Translations under genes and position numbers: made by a program
NCBI GenBank assembly: GCA_937776645.1
Contig: CALMRI010000002.1
Location: forward strand, 62,001 to 126,000
Source of the DNA: an uncultured Alphaproteobacteria bacterium
Lineage (GTDB): Bacteria > Pseudomonadota > Alphaproteobacteria > Thalassobaculales > Thalassobaculaceae
Direction of reading: 5' to 3'
DNA length: 64,000 nt
Part shown: piece by piece, positions 62,901-64,000 of the stretch
Layout of the letters: every line of letters starts with the position of its first letter
Position numbering within the stretch: position 1 is the first letter of the stretch
The notes under the pieces: model-generated
Told to the model about the DNA's origin: nothing
Database searches by the model: none
The model's input: only the letters and a program-made list of their open reading frames with translations

Positions 62901-64000
62901 TTATACGTCCAACTCGCCGGCAAATTGGGCGTTTTCCTGGATGAAGGCGAAGCGTAGTTCTGGTTTCTTGCCCATCAGGGTCTCGACCATGGTGTCGAGA
63001 TTCTGTTGCTCTTCTTCCTGCTCCGGATCCGGCATTACACCCGCGCTTTTCTGGGGCACGCGGACCTTGAGGAGAGTGCGCTTTTCCGGGTCCATGGTCG
63101 TGGTCTTGAGTTGGGCCGGTGGCATTTCGCCGAGGCCCTTGAAACGGCTAATCTCGATCTTGCCGCGACCAGTGAATTCCTGGGCGACTAACTCCTCGCG
63201 ATGGGCGTCATCGCGGGCATAAAGAGTCTTGCCGCCCTGGGTGATGCGATACAGCGGCGGCAGAGCCAAGTAGAGATGGCCATTCTCCACCAACTTGGGC
63301 AGCTCGCGGTAGAAATAGGTCATCAGCAACGAGGCGATATGCGCGCCATCGACATCGGCGTCGGTCATAATGATGACTTTCTCATAACGCAGCGCCGCCT
63401 CGTCATAGCGGTCCCCGGAGCCGGCGCCCAGCGCCTGGACTAAATCATTCAGTTCCTGGTTGCCGCGTAGTTTCTCGACCGAGGCGCTGGCGACGTTGAG
63501 GATCTTACCGCGCAGGGGCAGGATCGCCTGGTTTGCGCGGTTGCGGGCCTGCTTGGCGGAACCGCCGGCGGAATCACCCTCGACCAGGAAGATCTCGGTA
63601 CCCTCGGCGCCGCTGCGGCTGCAATCCGTGAGCTTGCCGGGCAAGCGTAGTCTGCGGGTCGCCGACTTGCGGCTGACCTCTTTTTGCTGGCGCCGTCGCA
63701 AACGGTCCTCGGCCCGATCGACAATAGAGTCGATCAAGGCTTTGGCTACTTCCGGCGTGGCGGACAACCAATGATCGAAATGATCCTTGACCGCCTGGTC
63801 AACCAGCTTGGTGGCTTGCGGGCTGACCAGCCTTTCCTTGGTCTGGCCCTGGAATTGCGGGTCACGCACGAAGACCGAGAGCATCACGCAGGCGCCGGAC
63901 ATAACGTCATCGGCTGTCGCCTGGGCAATCCGCTTGGCGCTGCCCGACAATTCGCCATAAGCGCGCAGCCCCTTCATCAACGCTGTCCTCAGGCCGGCTT
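62901..64000 (-). CDS. parE: DNA topoisomerase IV subunit B, C-terminal part (5' end outside window)
   Basis: About 366 residues are visible, with the frame still open at the right edge, so the N-terminal ATPase domain lies outside. TOPRIM motifs: EGDSAGGSAKQ, LPLRGKILNV and MTDADVDGAHI with the Asp cluster that binds magnesium. ISRFKGLGEMPPAQL is the C-terminal Toprim/GyrB region. The short end (IQENAQFAGELDV) and the lack of a GyrB-type insertion favour ParE over GyrB. A core gene for chromosome decatenation, intact in the part seen. Confidence 0.93.
   Translation of the reverse strand, partial: AGLRTALMKGLRAYGELSGSAKRIAQATADDVMSGACVMLSVFVRDPQFQGQTKERLVSPQATKLVDQAVKDHFDHWLSATPEVAKALIDSIVDRAEDRLRRRQQKEVSRKSATRRLRLPGKLTDCSRSGAEGTEIFLVEGDSAGGSAKQARNRANQAILPLRGKILNVASASVEKLRGNQELNDLVQALGAGSGDRYDEAALRYEKVIIMTDADVDGAHIASLLMTYFYRELPKLVENGHLYLALPPLYRITQGGKTLYARDDAHREELVAQEFTGRGKIEISRFKGLGEMPPAQLKTTTMDPEKRTLLKVRVPQKSAGVMPDPEQEEEQQNLDTMVETLMGKKPELRFAFIQENAQFAGELDV

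Noticed and set aside
1-64000. CRISPR arrays, tRNA or rRNA genes
   Set aside because: I looked for regular short repeats with spacers and for tRNA-like cloverleaf or TTC-loop sequences and found none convincing; only the repeats listed were seen.

Overview
The window is GC-rich and gene-dense, with the look of an alphaproteobacterial chromosome, probably a free-living Rhodospirillales-like bacterium. This is inferred from the style of acnA, map followed by radC remains, parE and an AapM-type permease; no rRNA or tRNA is present to settle taxonomy. I see no CRISPR array, prophage or plasmid functions.

Layout. Positions 1-9,965 hold a CobW fragment, a dihydropyrimidinase-family amidohydrolase, two luciferase-like (LLM) flavin oxidoreductases, a class II aldolase, a GMC oxidoreductase divergent from an SDR, a decayed J-domain gene and a second SDR. 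Positions 9,982-18,000 hold an orphan AapM-like permease, a large inverted repeat, an FMN alpha-hydroxy-acid oxidase, an M81/MlrC gene with a frameshift, a B12-type radical SAM protein and an MFS transporter. Positions 18,000-26,255 are the housekeeping part: an IS1595-type remnant joined to a broken radC, map, a DUF1223 pseudogene, acnA with a terminator, an acyl-CoA synthetase and a Na+/H+ antiporter. Positions 26,502-33,140 are a catabolic operon: hyuB, hyuA, an FAD dehydrogenase with a two-helix membrane tail, and an IPNS-like oxygenase. Positions 33,336-44,924 hold a GT61 glycosyltransferase, a CaiB CoA-transferase, an LLM enzyme, an acyl-CoA dehydrogenase and five TauD/TfdA dioxygenases (four in tandem), ending with a TauE/SafE exporter. 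Positions 44,949-54,975 hold DUF3237, an isochorismatase-GAF-gamma-glutamyltransferase operon, a BNR propeller, another LLM enzyme, an AT-rich islet with a broken TIGR04372-like glycosyltransferase, and an SDR/AtzG-like/AtzE-like amidase operon. Positions 55,228-57,437 are an insertion-sequence graveyard (IS481 remnant, apparently intact IS3-type element, IS630 remnant). The rest holds a NicX/M29-like hydrolase, a DUF35 plus thiolase-fold pair, a lactonase-like propeller, a fifth LLM enzyme and the C-terminal part of parE.

Functionally the window is an accessory catabolic region threaded between a few core genes. It is dominated by enzymes for opening or oxidising small organic molecules: cyclic amides, hydantoin-like rings, amides, carboxylates and substrates of 2-oxoglutarate dioxygenases and flavin monooxygenases. 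No single pathway can be assigned.

Two kinds of damage are visible. Several genes carry one apparent single-base indel (MlrC, HyuA, the FAD dehydrogenase, the last TauD gene, the TIGR04372 gene), which could be sequencing error or recent decay. Others (J-domain, radC, DUF1223, IS481, IS630) have several lesions and are genuine pseudogenes.
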